From positions 49,330,896 through 49,394,895 of the forward strand of contig OX345636.1 in the NCBI GenBank assembly GCA_947044365.1: a DNA stretch of 64,000 nucleotides, written 5' to 3'. Within the stretch, counting starts at the first letter, position 1, and each line of letters starts with the position of its first letter. The position numbers were made by a program, and so were the translations under genes. This DNA is from Petrosia ficiformis. Taxonomy: Eukaryota > Porifera > Demospongiae > Haplosclerida > Petrosiidae. Shown in pieces: positions 35,836 to 44,781 of the stretch. The notes beneath the pieces are model-generated. The model was not told the origin of the DNA. It saw only the letters and a program-made list of their open reading frames with translations, and did not search any database.

Positions 35836-37232
35836 CATGTCATTGAGCATGTAGTCATTTACATAGTATGCCATTAATGATCCTTTCGTACAAGATGCTC
35901 AAGTATGTAATTATGACTAGTGAATGTTAATTACATATAGAGTATATTCCAGACTCCATTATCTGTATTTCACTATTGCAATCAATGGGAATAATGGCAC
36001 CACTTAAACTATAATTACTATCATATTATCTATATTGAACTCTGAATCTTGACTAACTTCATAAGTTTGATGTACAGTATCTCAATTTCAAAACAAGAGA
36101 TACAGTGTGAGAAAGGGAATTTACAAAGTGACTGTTTGTTAGCTACTAAACGTTTAAAATTAGAAGATAATTTGAAGTGCCTTATATATTCTGACAGTAA
36201 AGTATTGTCTTGCCTGAGAAAATCAGACTTGTTTATGTTGGCAGTGTTTGCAGAATTTTAGTTCATGTTAATCCTTCCTAGATCCTGTTCTGACGCCATT
36301 ACACCTCTCCGCTCTAGTTTTACTTTTAAAAATTTATTTATTTATGACATTTGCGCTTGTACACTTTTATTGTACTTCCTATTTCTACCAGTCAATCAAT
36401 GTTAGGTGTATATTATGTCTGTGATAATAATAGTGATAACCATAATTATAATGTAGTGTTGATAATAGAATTGTAATGACAAAATGATTGATTAATTTAT
36501 CATTCTTTACAATAGGAATCCTGAACAGACAAACCAAGAATCCTTTCATGATATTCTGAGGTTAAATGTTTTCTCTGTTTATTGTTATTACAAACTATGC
36601 ACTAGTAATCAGATAATAATAACTATTGTGACACTTTTTTAGAATTTAAATCTATGCCCTTCTTAGTTTATTGTAAACATTTCTAGACCAGCATTACAAT
36701 CTTTCTGCATTATTGAAATCTGTGTTGCTATTCTGATACTAACCTGTTAGATTCTCACTGCTTATGTTTTGTTTTCATTGATGTGATATTTCATTTACTA
36801 ACTGCATCATGCAAGGATTAATTACGTTTTTATCACTGCCGTCACAAATCATTTTGATCATTTACACTGTTGCTCAATGTGTTTTGTGGCAATAATTGTG
36901 TATATAATTTATGACCATTGTAGTTACATAATAAAGATTGCTAAAAAGTATAATAATACACTTTTGTGGGATTATAAACATTTTGTTTCCACAAGTTGGA
37001 AAAAGTTCAAAATTGAACTATTTATAACTGTTAGGAACAGACAATGTCTTCAGAAATTAGGGAATAATACTTCAGTTGTTTGTTGAAAGAAATTTTGAAG
37101 TTTTAGCATACATAGTTCTCTTGTAAAAAAAGTAATGACCTACTGTATTATTCATTACATTTTTTTCAATAACAGGAGTGATTCTGCTAACTTTCAGCTA
37201 AAATCAGTTGAAGAGCTTAATGATCTTTTCAG
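17479..37232 (+). CDS. Unknown gene with at least ten small exons, host of the two-gene element
   Basis: Exons read by hand: 17479-17509, 17592-17719, 17845-17944, 18360-18433, 19157-19193, 20027-20083, 24763-24842, 34492-34537, 36516-36560, 37176-37232. Every exon is bounded by AG and GT, and the reading phase closes at all nine junctions. The start may be ATG 17593 if the first listed exon is not used. The product begins MFLTFTFEEFEKWFDEYEHD and is hydrophilic, rich in Ser, Asp and Glu. Exons at 20027 and 37176 are both 57 bp and encode similar modules (MQFRTPEQLHDRF, FQLKSVEELNDLF). Those at 24763 and 36516 share a VSDQFKEI/QESFHDIL flavour. I recognise no family. The 3' end is not visible and the gene may be interrupted by the Crypton/duplication block at 37.7-56 kb. 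No transcript evidence is available, so this is a supported inference. Confidence 0.6.
18653..18882 (-). mobile_element. MITE-A right half, reverse orientation
   Basis: Matches the right half of MITE-A in reverse, from TATATAGAG through CATCCCTATGATTGCTTT to GAATAGCTAGCTA. It lies in the intron before exon 19157-19193. Confidence 0.7.
19395..19537 (+). mobile_element. MITE-A left end piece
   Basis: ATGGCTCACAGGGCCATCCC through GTTAAGGAAGTTGTGTTATT matches the left part of MITE-A in forward orientation. It lies in the intron after exon 19157-19193. Confidence 0.65.
20084..21368. other. Intron sequence, no gene
   Basis: AT-rich intron of the host gene. It contains repeated GGCTCCACA...GGCTTTTT motifs near 20440-20520. 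No coding or element structure is supported. Confidence 0.5.
21369..22258 (-). pseudogene. hAT (ZBED-like) transposase remnant
   Basis: Minus-strand frames at 22258-21878 and 21929-21369 overlap in different registers, so at least one frameshift is present. Features typical of ZBED-type hAT transposases are IAEGFEQFLK near the start; TSDHTANNLAICLEKMLSSW; a TDNARN motif (the usual Asp-containing block); GCFAHTFPLGVQ; and a degraded HNLIQ region where RWNST is normal. The dimerisation C-terminus is not visible. It lies inside an intron of the plus-strand host gene. Function is lost. Confidence 0.8.
22259..22879. other. Intron sequence, possible BED-finger scrap
   Basis: The minus strand near 22320-22260 (CKPSWSQGG) could be a decayed BED zinc finger belonging to the hAT remnant. 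Nothing else is recognisable. Confidence 0.35.
22880..23110 (-). pseudogene. Gypsy RT/RNase H junction fragment
   Basis: The minus strand reads GLEQAGVTLNSAK, then after a stop FNGHLIDQDGIRQEPEKIAA. These match the end of Gypsy reverse transcriptase (the usual GxTLNxxKC and FLGHxISxDGIxxDPxKxxAI). Stops and missing flanks show it is a fossil scrap. Confidence 0.75.
23111..24762. other. Intron sequence with an unidentified minus-strand frame
   Basis: A minus-strand open frame at 23925-23599 (YAAYALVLQGHDFINVRHNV) is unrecognised. It may be further transposon debris. The rest is AT-rich, with a TACATGTACATGTAC tract near 24430. Confidence 0.35.
25196..25288. repeat. Fold-back palindrome P5
   Basis: Arms from GTTATATCA through GTGCTGTATCACATTTATAA pair with the reverse on the right around a centre GAGTCCGAGGGCGA. 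The centre resembles those of P2, P4 and P6. Confidence 0.85.
25292..25390. repeat. Hairpin with 18-bp stem
   Basis: TCATGATGAAGCCACACT pairs with AGTGTGGCTTCATCATGA about 45 bp downstream. It is followed by a (TA)n tract. It immediately neighbours P5 and the hairpin at 25411. Confidence 0.8.
25411..25484. repeat. Hairpin with 20-bp arms
   Basis: GGATTCATGCTAT pairs exactly with ATAGCATGAATCC, with imperfect pairing outside. It is the third fold-back in 300 bp. Confidence 0.75.
25756..25790 (+). repeat. Left terminal inverted repeat of the 7.6-kb element
   Basis: AACAGATTCTATTTTCTATC followed by AGGAAAATCTATTTT. Pairs with 33305-33339 at about 30 of 35 positions. Confidence 0.75.
26029..29360 (-). 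CDS. DUF7869-like protein, seven exons, candidate transposase
   Basis: Exons (minus strand): 29360-28542, 28469-28345, 28281-27882, 27789-27684, 27626-27391, 27331-27032, 26436-26029. All junctions are AG/GT and phases close, giving about 797 aa. The N-terminus is Ser/Asp/Glu-rich (MSSDLESCDWSSELESESF), then basic (RKSPRKPCRKNVYDP). Next come a Cys-containing segment (FTKCNFCTLIKLEMCKAG) and the core: SMIIDGMDQNKTNIPH, then HLTGCLVHGVGSFGYFDF, LQMDNCVRENKNKYVLGFLA and FLMVGHTHEDIDQSFS. This motif order is what I know as the DUF7869 family of multi-copy invertebrate proteins. The spaced Asp/Glu residues could be an RNase H-type metal site (inference). The C-terminal 136 residues form one exon containing VEWWYGGYTHQWIAW. 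The open frame extends upstream to an ATG at 29498, but that would overlap the divergent gene. Confidence 0.82.
29359..33089 (+). CDS. ParB-like / DNA methyltransferase-like protein, nine exons
   Basis: Exons: 29359-29604, 29904-30297, 30349-30746, 30803-30919, 31197-31811, 31877-31972, 32039-32189, 32347-32529, 32881-33089. Phases close at all eight junctions; up to 802 aa. Starting instead at ATG 29470 (MPPSKPWSF) gives 765 aa and leaves room for a promoter. Around residues 220-310 the segment DVQPILCVVQLKDKEKF then YTIGGNHSREALQQIL resembles a ParB/sulfiredoxin nucleotide-binding fold (GNHRxEA-like box). Near residues 710-760, IFLQSLVKQYSKKNDWIL, then GTGEGSLLAGVTQGRNC and LEKDSKRYFE resemble motifs X-I of N4/N6 DNA methylases (D-FxGxGT, GR, ExD). 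The catalytic (D/S)PP(Y/W) motif is not seen (LMDVRNHF sits near that position), so activity is doubtful. A basic stretch, PNRKRKSS, may be a nuclear signal. Confidence 0.72.
29361..29469. promoter_or_regulatory. Candidate bidirectional promoter with inverted repeat
   Basis: Between the two likely start codons, CTCTCTTCGTAAT (29376-29388) is mirrored by ATTACGAAAGAG (29413-29424). A self-regulatory binding site at the centre of a divergent pair is an inference. The sequence is also open in the plus frame. Confidence 0.4.
33305..33339 (-). repeat. Right terminal inverted repeat of the 7.6-kb element
   Basis: In reverse, it reads AACACATTCTATTTTATATC then AGGAAAATATTTTTC. TTGT follows at 33340-33343. 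Confidence 0.75.
33344..34491. other. Intron sequence with MITE-A
   Basis: Remainder of the host intron right of the two-gene element. Apart from MITE-A at 33729-34175 there is only AT-rich sequence. Confidence 0.5.
33729..34175 (-). mobile_element. MITE-A, nearly full, reverse orientation
   Basis: ACAAGTGTATATAGAG begins the element and GCAATCATAGGGATGGCCCT with CGGGCCAT ends it. The interior GATCGCGCGTTCTTTTACGC matches the copy at 8229-8703 in reverse. Confidence 0.85.
34652..34729. repeat. Hairpin element
   Basis: ATATAACCCTACATCTACAT pairs with the reverse of GTACTTATGTAGGGTTATAT, with a centre of about 30 bp. Confidence 0.7.
35061..35117. repeat. Strong hairpin with short loop
   Basis: GAGCACTGCATTTGA...TTAATCCTA pairs with TAGGATTAATTCAAATGCAGTGCTC around a loop of about 7 bases, with only a small slip. 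It is the best-paired stem in the window. Confidence 0.85.
35344..35363. repeat. Homopolymer C20
   Basis: Twenty consecutive C, bounded by A on each side with further C blocks. Length is prone to sequencing error. Confidence 0.95.
35789..35834. repeat. (TA)n microsatellite
   Basis: An uninterrupted TA dinucleotide tract of about 23 units. Confidence 0.97.
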
Positions 37233-37684
37233 GTAATTATTATTATTTATGTATGATTATTACTGTCGCAAATGATTTAAATTTATCCTATGCTGTAGCA
37301 TCAGTTTATTTGTTTAAAATAGTAAACATAGATCATACATTCATTATGTGGGCTGCGTTTTTCATGTAGTATTATGATAATATACACAGTTCCTCAGTTT
37401 CTGTTGGATGATTCATTCCTGCTTGGTTTTATCATGTAAATCAATAATATTATTCTTAATAATTATTTATCACTATGGATAGGTTGACTGTTTTCAGCAG
37501 TTATACATATTTCAGCAAAAGGATGTTTTCCGATTTTTCTACATTAGTATCATAGCAATAACTCTCTTTATCATGTTCTACAACTATTGTAATTATACAG
37601 CAATGATTTATACATAGTCATCACAAAGCGATCATAGGGATAGCTACTGCTTTTCTCAATATATCTTGTAATATAAGTATAGGT

Positions 37685-37815
37685 TATACCCTGCCTACCA
37701 GGGGTGTATACGTGATATACCCGAGGTAATAGTTAATAAACCCGAGGGCGTAGCCCGAAGGTTTATTAACTATTACCGAAGGTATATCCGTATAGGCCCG
37801 GGTAGGCATGGCATA
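37685..37815. repeat. Fold-back palindrome P4 upstream of a Crypton-like ORF
   Basis: Arms include CTGCCTACC against GGTAGGCATG, and GGTAATAGTTAATAAACC against its complement. The centre is CCGAGGGCGTAGCCCGAAGG. A MITE-A end piece lies just before it (37624-37670). It ends 88 bp before ATG 37904. Confidence 0.85.
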
Positions 37816-37885
37816 GCTTGTTTATACTATAGAAGCCATACTTTATAATCAATTAGGCCTACGCATGTGTACTAGAAACTTTAGT

Positions 37886-38429
37886 AGAAAGGTGAAAGTC
37901 ACTATGGCAAAGAGGCTAGCTAGGGGAAGCGACGATAAAGAGAAAGACCCTGATTTGTATGATTTTAAATCTTCAAAGAAGTCTAAGACAGTAAAACGCT
38001 TTGGTTTCCCGATGAGTGAGTCTAGAAAGGTGAAGGTCACTATGGCGAAGAGGCTAGCTAGGGGAAGCGATGATAAAGAGAACGACCTGATTTGGATTAT
38101 TTTAAATCTTTAAAGAAGTCTAAGACAGTAAAACGCTTTGGTTCCTCCCCGACGAGTGAGTCTAGAATGGCGGAAATTACTAAAGGCTTCATTCCTTTTA
38201 ATACCAAGAAAAGAACCGACTGGTCTACACGTGTATGGCATGATTGGGTGTCGGAAAGAAATGTGACCAATGAAGAAAAGTGTCCAGCAGATTTGCTAGA
38301 GAATCCTAAATCTTCAGAGCTTAATTATTGGCTGTGTAGATTTGTGGCTGAAGTAAGGAAAAAGGATGGAACGGCTTACCCCCCTCGCTCTATTCACTTA
38401 ATATTGGCTGGTATCCAGAGGACTGTCCT
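37886..38429 (+). pseudogene. Crypton-like ORF, tandemly duplicated start, cut by the duplication junction
   Basis: ATG 37904 opens MAKRLARGSDDKEKD and KSKTVKRFGFPMSESR. The same block repeats from 38024 with period 138 bp, but the second unit shifts frame. In a different frame from 38092 the protein continues as KSKTVKRFGSSPTSESR, then FNTKKRTDWSTRVWHDWV, CPADLLENPKSSELNYWLCR and FVAEVRKKDGTAYPPRSIHL. It ends at LAGIQR, where sequence switches at 38430 to Gypsy-1 antisense of the segmental duplication. The domain is the Crypton-type N-terminal region; the recombinase core is absent, presumably displaced. Confidence 0.78.
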
Positions 38430-38820
38430 GTTGCTTGTTGAGGTTCATAGGTAACTTCTACATCTAACGTTCCAATTCACCAGAACATACATAAGTTATG
38501 ACACATCAGTGGGCTTTAAGTCCAGTCCACTAGATTAAGTGCTTCCTCACTAACAATTGATAGGGAAGCCCCAGCATCATTCTCCATGGGGGTTCCCTGT
38601 TTATTTACTTGAACTTTGACCATCAAAGGTTTGGCTCCATTAGTAACAGTGAAGTGTTCACAACAAGAGCCTGAGAGTCTGGAGCGGGCTTTCTTTCACA
38701 ACAGAGTGCATTGTAGGGCATGTTTGACCTTGACCTTTTTCTTTGTGGTTGGGGATGCTTCAGGGGTTTCCTGGAGTCCAATTTAGGTCTGCTGCTATGA
38801 CAAACTTTTGCAATATCGCC

Positions 38821-39495
38821 TTAATTGCCACATGCTCGGCAATTTACAAAACGAAAATGACAGATATTCGACTGGTGGTTTCCTTCACACCTGTGACATG
38901 TACAGGGCGAACCTTCCAGCGCCTGTACACGTTGCACGACTGGAACGGTCCTGCATAGGTCTTTAATATTTTCTGAAGCAGTTTCCATAGTTTGTGCTAT
39001 GTCGTACGCAATCTGGTAAGTCAAGTTACTTTCATGAAGGAGACGACGTTGGATTCCGTGGTCGTTGATACCACAAACTAGTCTATCTCTGATCATATCC
39101 TCAATGGTTGTCCCAAAATCACAGTATTCTCCGAGCGCTCTAAGTTCAGCAACATAATTTGCCAGTGATTCTCCGGCACGACGAACTCTTGTGTTGAACT
39201 TCAATCTCTGGATAATAGGTGACGATTTAGGATTAAAGTGGGTCTTGAGCGTTTTGACTATCTCATTGTAAGTTTTCTTTATTGGTGTGTATAGTTACAC
39301 TAAGCTCTTCAACAATTGGTATGTCGATGGACCACAGATGGTAAGTAAAATCATACGTTTCGAATCAGCGATATTGTTGGCATTGAAGTAGAAATGAAGA
39401 CGTTCACAGTACGACGTCCACAATTCTACGGTTGAGTTGAAAGTAGCTATCCTCCCGTGTGTTGCCATAGTCACAATGGTTGAACTCGTCACCAA
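38821..39495 (-). pseudogene. Gypsy-1 gag remnant, copy 2
   Basis: Same gag blocks as copy 1 with few changes: ELWTSYCERLHFYFNAN at 39495-39295 and RVRRAGESLANYVAELRALG with CHRCEGNHQSNIC at 39204-38821. Protease- and RT-encoding parts beyond 38430 are absent here. The break between the gag blocks is shared with copy 1. Confidence 0.8.
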
Positions 39496-39546
39496 TTATA
39501 TGTTGTAACCTTATTATTGCCAATAAACACATCAAAGCCATGGTAC

Positions 39547-39584
<38 letters not shown>

Positions 39585-39964
39585 AATGTATATATATATA
39601 TATATATACATATATATAGTATGATTATGACATCATCCCTTTGAAGTGGTGAGTCCTACGTATATATTGTATATAGACCTTCCATGTGCACACTATGCAG
39701 GAGATGTCACCATCATATAATATATTGTATATAGTATACTAAATAAGTCCTATTATATACTGAATATAGGACCCTTGTTTTGTGTCCTTGGATGTGATAT
39801 AGCCCTTGCAGGCTCGGGCTATATCATATCCTCAGACACAAACTCAGGTCCTATAATTTGTATATAGGACATATTACCATACTATATATATTACATATAT
39901 TATATACATGTATAATATATATATAATTATGTATATATATATATATATATATATAAATATAAAT
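39496..39964. other. AT-rich spacer with palindrome P1, copy 2
   Basis: It holds (TA)n at about 39550-39617 and the fold-back P1 at 39730-39885, then TA repeats that lack the MITE seen at 2913-3325 in copy 1. Confidence 0.75.
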
Positions 39965-40460
39965 AAGGGATGTGGTCAATTACCGTCATTCTGTAATCGT
40001 TATAATTACCATTTTCTAGAGAAATATCCAATTACATAACAATTGCCATTAGCTGAGCTTTTCCAAATTTCAATTACAATTAGCATTACTGTTAGACATT
40101 TAATCATTACTAATACTTTATGCTGCCATCAAATTAAAGTTTTCAATTTTTTAATCAAAATTTAAATCAAGGACGGGTTGACTCTCAGAAAAAGAACGTT
40201 TTCAAAGTTTTTAGGCAGTAAACAACAATGACGTCACCAGTGAATTAGTGATTGATGAATAATTGTTAGCTTCTAAAGTTGATGATGTTAAGTGTATAAC
40301 ACAATATAAATCACATGTAATTGTGATACAAAATTGTTTGATTAAATTACCATTACCATTACTACATAATTGCTTTCTTCAATTACCATTACTATCTCCT
40401 AAAAATAGTAATCATTGGGTAATTAAGTACATTACAATTATTACCATTACCACATCCCTG
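39965..40460. mobile_element. hAT-like MITE, copy 2
   Basis: Same ends and same ATATAAAT/ATATAGAT flanks as 3343-3830. The interior has small insertions and substitutions. Confidence 0.75.
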
Positions 40461-40738
40461 ATATAGATAGATAAATACATGTAGATAGACAGATAGATAG
40501 ATATCAGTGTTTTTGGTAAGCTTATATGGGGCACCATTGGAGCTTCTTATTTGGCACTGCACAGTTCTCTTTATGGGGCAAATAGAGCAGTTAACTATGA
40601 TTATGTCGTCACTAACAGCACTAACTCTTTGTTAATTCACACAAGACGTATTCCAATAGCACACACACTAACCATTGTTGAGCTAATTTGGCTAATGCTT
40701 CAAAACGTGCCAAAAACTCTGATATATATATACACATG

Positions 40739-40771
<33 letters not shown>

Positions 40772-40955
40772 ATATTATATATATTATATATATATAATAT
40801 ATGTATATAATCAGTGTTAGATCTAGGGTAGTGAAAGTGGGAGACCCCAACAGAAATTTGCATGTACATGATTTTTTTTGTAAACATGTGTTATACTGAA
40901 ACAAATAAAATAAACAATAATTAATTAATTCTGAAAGCCACTTTGAACGAAACTT

Positions 40956-41303
40956 TTATCTGGACTCACATGTGCCTCTTGAGGGAGCATCACCGTCCTG
41001 CTCTACTGTAGTGCTTTTATGACTTTTGCTCACTGACGGTGAGCACAGTTTCTCATCATTGTTTTTACTGTTGCTTGACACCCAATCTCCAGCTTCATCA
41101 GTGTTGTAGTCGTTGGACAGAATACTATCTCGATCTTCATCGTTGCTTGAAGCATGATTTCTGGCAGTTCCTGATCCCTTATTGAAGCTATCGCTGGTTT
41201 CCTTGGCCTTCCTTGCAAACCAGCAATCTAGAGTTGCCATCTTACTATTGAGCTGTGCATTGCACATGACGACACATGCTTGAACACATGCGAAATAATG
41301 CAC
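40956..41303 (-). CDS. Short transposon-like N-terminal ORF, copy 2
   Basis: As at 4309-4602 but longer by an 18-residue segment ending VEQDGDAP. The internal start MATLDCWFARK is kept and the frame is intact. No catalytic domain follows. Function is unknown, most likely a remnant first exon. Confidence 0.3.
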   Translation of the reverse strand: MHYFACVQACVVMCNAQLNSKMATLDCWFARKAKETSDSFNKGSGTARNHASSNDEDRDSILSNDYNTDEAGDWVSSNSKNNDEKLCSPSVSKSHKSTTVEQDGDAPSRGTCESR

Positions 41304-41456
41304 TTTGGCTTCGATCTGGAGCGTGTTTCAGCCAAACGTAGGCATGATAAACCCACCCTGCACCCCTTTAGATATATAATTATAATTATACATACATGTA
41401 CATGGAAGAGATCTCCTATGCCTGCTGGAATTTGGCCCAGGATCCTACAATAACTG

Positions 41457-41665
41457 TGATGTATTATGATGTAGTCTTACCAATCAACCTGTCTGGGATA
41501 AATACAATGCAGTCTCAACATTTACATTTAGTGGCTCCAGAACCTTCCAGAACTGATATTGTTTGCTATATAATTGTCTAATTTTTGTACTAGTTTTTTA
41601 GTTGTCTGATAATGTGAGATCTTTGTTCTTTAATCAAAAATATTAAATTATCCAAAGATACAACA
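41457..41665 (+). repeat. 5' LTR of Gypsy-2 copy 2
   Basis: TGATGTATTATGATGTAG to AAGATACAACA. Followed by the same putative primer-binding region as copy 1. Confidence 0.95.
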
Positions 41666-41749
41666 GGATAATTTTGGTGCAGTGGGTAATCAGTTGGACC
41701 AATCTCCTATAACCTGGTAAACCTGCCTTCACCTAGCTCTGGCAAGATC

Positions 41750-44489
41750 ATGGCTGAGACACTACAACAACTAGTAGAACTTTTTAAACAGCAGTTAGAA
41801 GCCCAAAATGAACGAATAGAGCTGCAACAGAGACAGATGGAGAAGCAAATGGAGGTCCGACAGGAACAGATGGAACAACTGATAGCTCGACTGGGGCCTC
41901 CACCAAAAGAGATTGCTGGCACTCAGCCCGCTGCCAGTATTCCAAATTTCATGCCGTTTGACTCCATGTCTGAGCTGTGGAAAGATTACCTAGCCAGGTT
42001 TTACACTTTTGCTGCTGCAAACTCTATCCCTGAAGACAAGATGGCTCAGGTTTTCCTCACCAACCGAACGACTGCCAACTATAAACTTTTGGCAACCTTG
42101 GCCGGTCAACAGTCGCCACCAAGGAGAATTAATGACCTCGAAATGAAGGACATCACAACCTTTATGGAAGCTCAGTATGACCCAAAACAATTTGTTGTTC
42201 GAGAACGATTCAAGTTCTGGTCAGGACCCCCTCGAAAACCAGGAGAAAAGGTTACCGAGCTCGCTGCTAGGATTCGACAAGATGCTAGTACCTGTGACTT
42301 CCCAGCTATCAAAGACATACAAGATGAGGCAATGCGCACCCATTTTATCTGTGCTGTCAAGAACGAAGCAGTTCTAAAAGCTGTGTTCAAACTAACCATA
42401 CAGCTAAGGACTGTCGTTTCAACAATGCCATTTGTCGTTTCTGCCAGAAGAAAGGGCACCTGGAGTCAATTTGTCTCAAGAAAAAGAAAAGCCAGGAGTC
42501 TCTAAAACAGATAACTGAGGAGGAAGAAAATCCTTATGAGGTGGTTAACACTATGTTCCCATACTCTGTAGTCAAACATATTCCAAGTCAGGGCCCTCTA
42601 GTCGTGCAACTACAACTGGATGGACGATCATGTAATTTGAAAGTGGATAGTGGTGCACGAGACAATTTCTGCTCAGAAGAGTTGTGGAAGCGACTGGGAC
42701 GACCAGTTCTCAAACCTCCTACACTACACTATGTCTCAGCCACTGGTGACCGCATTCCGGTTATGGGAACCTTCAAAACTCAAGCTACATTAAGACCTTC
42801 ATCCTCATCTGTTGAAGTCCTTTTTAACGTGTCTACACTAAATCATCTCAACTTAATTGGTAGAAGTGGCTCCTGTTCGTAAAGCTCTTCAGCCAAATGA
42901 GAAGAGAATCAAACTACGAGTATGTGGTGATTATTCGGTCACTGTTAATCCACAGTTGGATACTCACCGCCAACCACTACCCCTTCCAGATGATTTAGTA
43001 CGAAAACTCAGTGGTGGATACTACTTTACAAAGATTGATTTGGCCAATGCCTACAATCAGATTCGACTAGCACCTGAAAGCCAAAAACGGCTTGCACTCA
43101 GTACTCACCAAGGGGTTCTACTGCAAACACGATTACCATTTGGAATCAGTTCAGCCCCTGGCTATTTCCAAGAAATCATGGAAAGGATAACCTGTGACTT
43201 CAAGGGAGTCGCAGTTTACTTAGATGACATTCTTGTCAGTGGTTCTAATGAAGAGGAACACATTAAGAACCTACAACCACTCTTACAGCGTCTGCAGGAC
43301 AAAGGACTCAGGTGCTGTCAACACAAGTGTGTGTTTGCTCAACCCTCAGTTGAATATTTAGGTTACACTATCTCAAAGGAAGGTATTTCAAAAGGTAAAA
43401 GAAAGGTAGATGCTATACTTGACATGCCTTCACCTACTAATGTTACTACTTTTGAGATCGTTTTCAAGCTCTGTTCAGTTTTATGGGAAGTTCATCAAAG
43501 ATCTCTCTACACCGACAGAACCACTGTATTGCCTCCTAAACAAGGGTGTACTCTGGAGATGGGGAAAATCAGAGCAACAAGCTTTTGAACGACTCAAGAA
43601 TATACTCTGTACTGATACTATTTTGGCACACTTCAATCCCCAGGAACAAATTGGTATTTCATGTGATGCCTCTGATGTTGGAATTGGAGCAGTTCTTTTT
43701 CACCGCTACAGTGATGGGACCAAACGCCCTATTGCCAATGCATCCAAGACACTCTCTGACACACAACGTCGTTACAGTCAAGTACAGAAAGAGGCCTTGC
43801 CAGTAATATATGGAATACAAAAGTTTCATCAGTTCCTGTATGGACGAAGGTTCATTCTCATCACTGATCACAAACCCTTGTTGGCGTTATTCAATCCTCA
43901 GAAGGGGACCCCGTCCATGGCAGCAAATCGTTTAGCTCGCTGGGCACTTACCTTGAGTCAGTACGATTATTCTATTGAATATAGAAGAACCTCAGAGCAT
44001 GGCAACGCTGATGCTCTCAGTCGATTACCGGTAGGAGAGGATGTACAATTTGACAAGGAACAGGAAGCAGCAGATATCTCTACTGTTTGTACCATAAAAA
44101 GCCTTGGTCAACAATTAAATCCCACAGATACTGGTATACTGGTTAGAGAATCTCGTAAAGACCCCATACTTTCTGCTGTTTGCAGATATGTGAATGAGGG
44201 ATGACCTCAACACATTGAGTCGGAAAACATTCGGCACTATAAGAAATTGGAAGATTCACTGTTTACTAAGAATGGTTGTCTAGTATATGGAGCAAGAATA
44301 GTAATTCCCAATAAGCTGAGAAACTCAGTACTAGACCTCATACACTTGGGTCACTTTGGAATGCAACGAATGAAGCAATTGGCTCGCTCAGTAGTATACT
44401 GGCCACACATTGACAAAGATATTGAAACCCTTGGTCGAACTGCTACCAATGGTGCTGCAGAGCGCCTAGTACAAACATTTAAGCAGTAG
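41750..44489 (+). pseudogene. Gypsy-2 gag-pol, copy 2, with its own lesions
   Basis: Gag opens at ATG 41750 and is open through MSELWKDYLARFYTFAA and beyond. About 210 bp around the first CCHC knuckle are deleted near 42392, fusing frames wrongly. Protease (VDSGARDNFCSEELW, about 42645) is intact to a frame break near 42860. RT is continuous from RVCGDYSVTV through LPFGISSAP and VYLDDILVSG (about 43213). A frameshift near 43460 precedes RNase H (CDASDVGIGAVL; TDHKPLLAL; GNADALSRLP). A stop at 44202-44204 breaks the linker, and integrase runs to VYWPHIDKDIE then jumps to TNGAAERLVQTFKQ and a stop. The catalytic core is therefore mostly missing. Confidence 0.9.
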
Positions 44490-44567
44490 TTGCGAAAGTA
44501 CGAGGGAGCCAGAATTCGACAAAGACAGGAGCATGACGCCTCGGCTAATCCTCAGCTGGTGGGGAGG

Positions 44568-44776
44568 TGATGTATTATGATGTAGTCTTACCAATCAACC
44601 TGTCTGGGATAAATACAATGCAGTCTCAACATTTACATTTAGTGGCTCCGAAACCTTCCAGAACTGATATTGTTTGCTATATAATTGTCTAATTTTTGTA
44701 CTAGTTTTTTAGTTGTCTGATAATGTGAGATCTTTGTTCTTTGATCAAAAATATTAAATTATCCAAAGATACAACA
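44568..44776 (+). repeat. 3' LTR of Gypsy-2 copy 2, uninterrupted
   Basis: Preceded by GGTGGGGAGG. Contains CTAATTTTTGTACTAG where copy 1 carries MITE-A. Confidence 0.95.
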
Positions 44777-44781
44777 AACTG

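Larger units (their letters stand above)
34538..36515. other. Host-gene intron with hairpins, poly-C and (TA)n
   Basis: It contains hairpins at 34652-34729 and 35061-35117, a 20-base C run at 35344-35363 and (TA)n at 35789-35834. An open frame near 36049-36261 (ATKRLKLEDNLKCLIYSDSK) is unrecognised. Confidence 0.5.
41457..44776 (+). mobile_element. Gypsy-2 LTR retrotransposon, copy 2 (dead)
   Basis: Intact 209-bp LTRs at 41457-41665 and 44568-44776 differ at three positions. AACTG lies at 41452-41456 and 44777-44781. Since flanks and target duplication equal those of copy 1, this is a duplicate and not a second insertion. Internal length is reduced by deletions different from those in copy 1. 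Confidence 0.95.
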
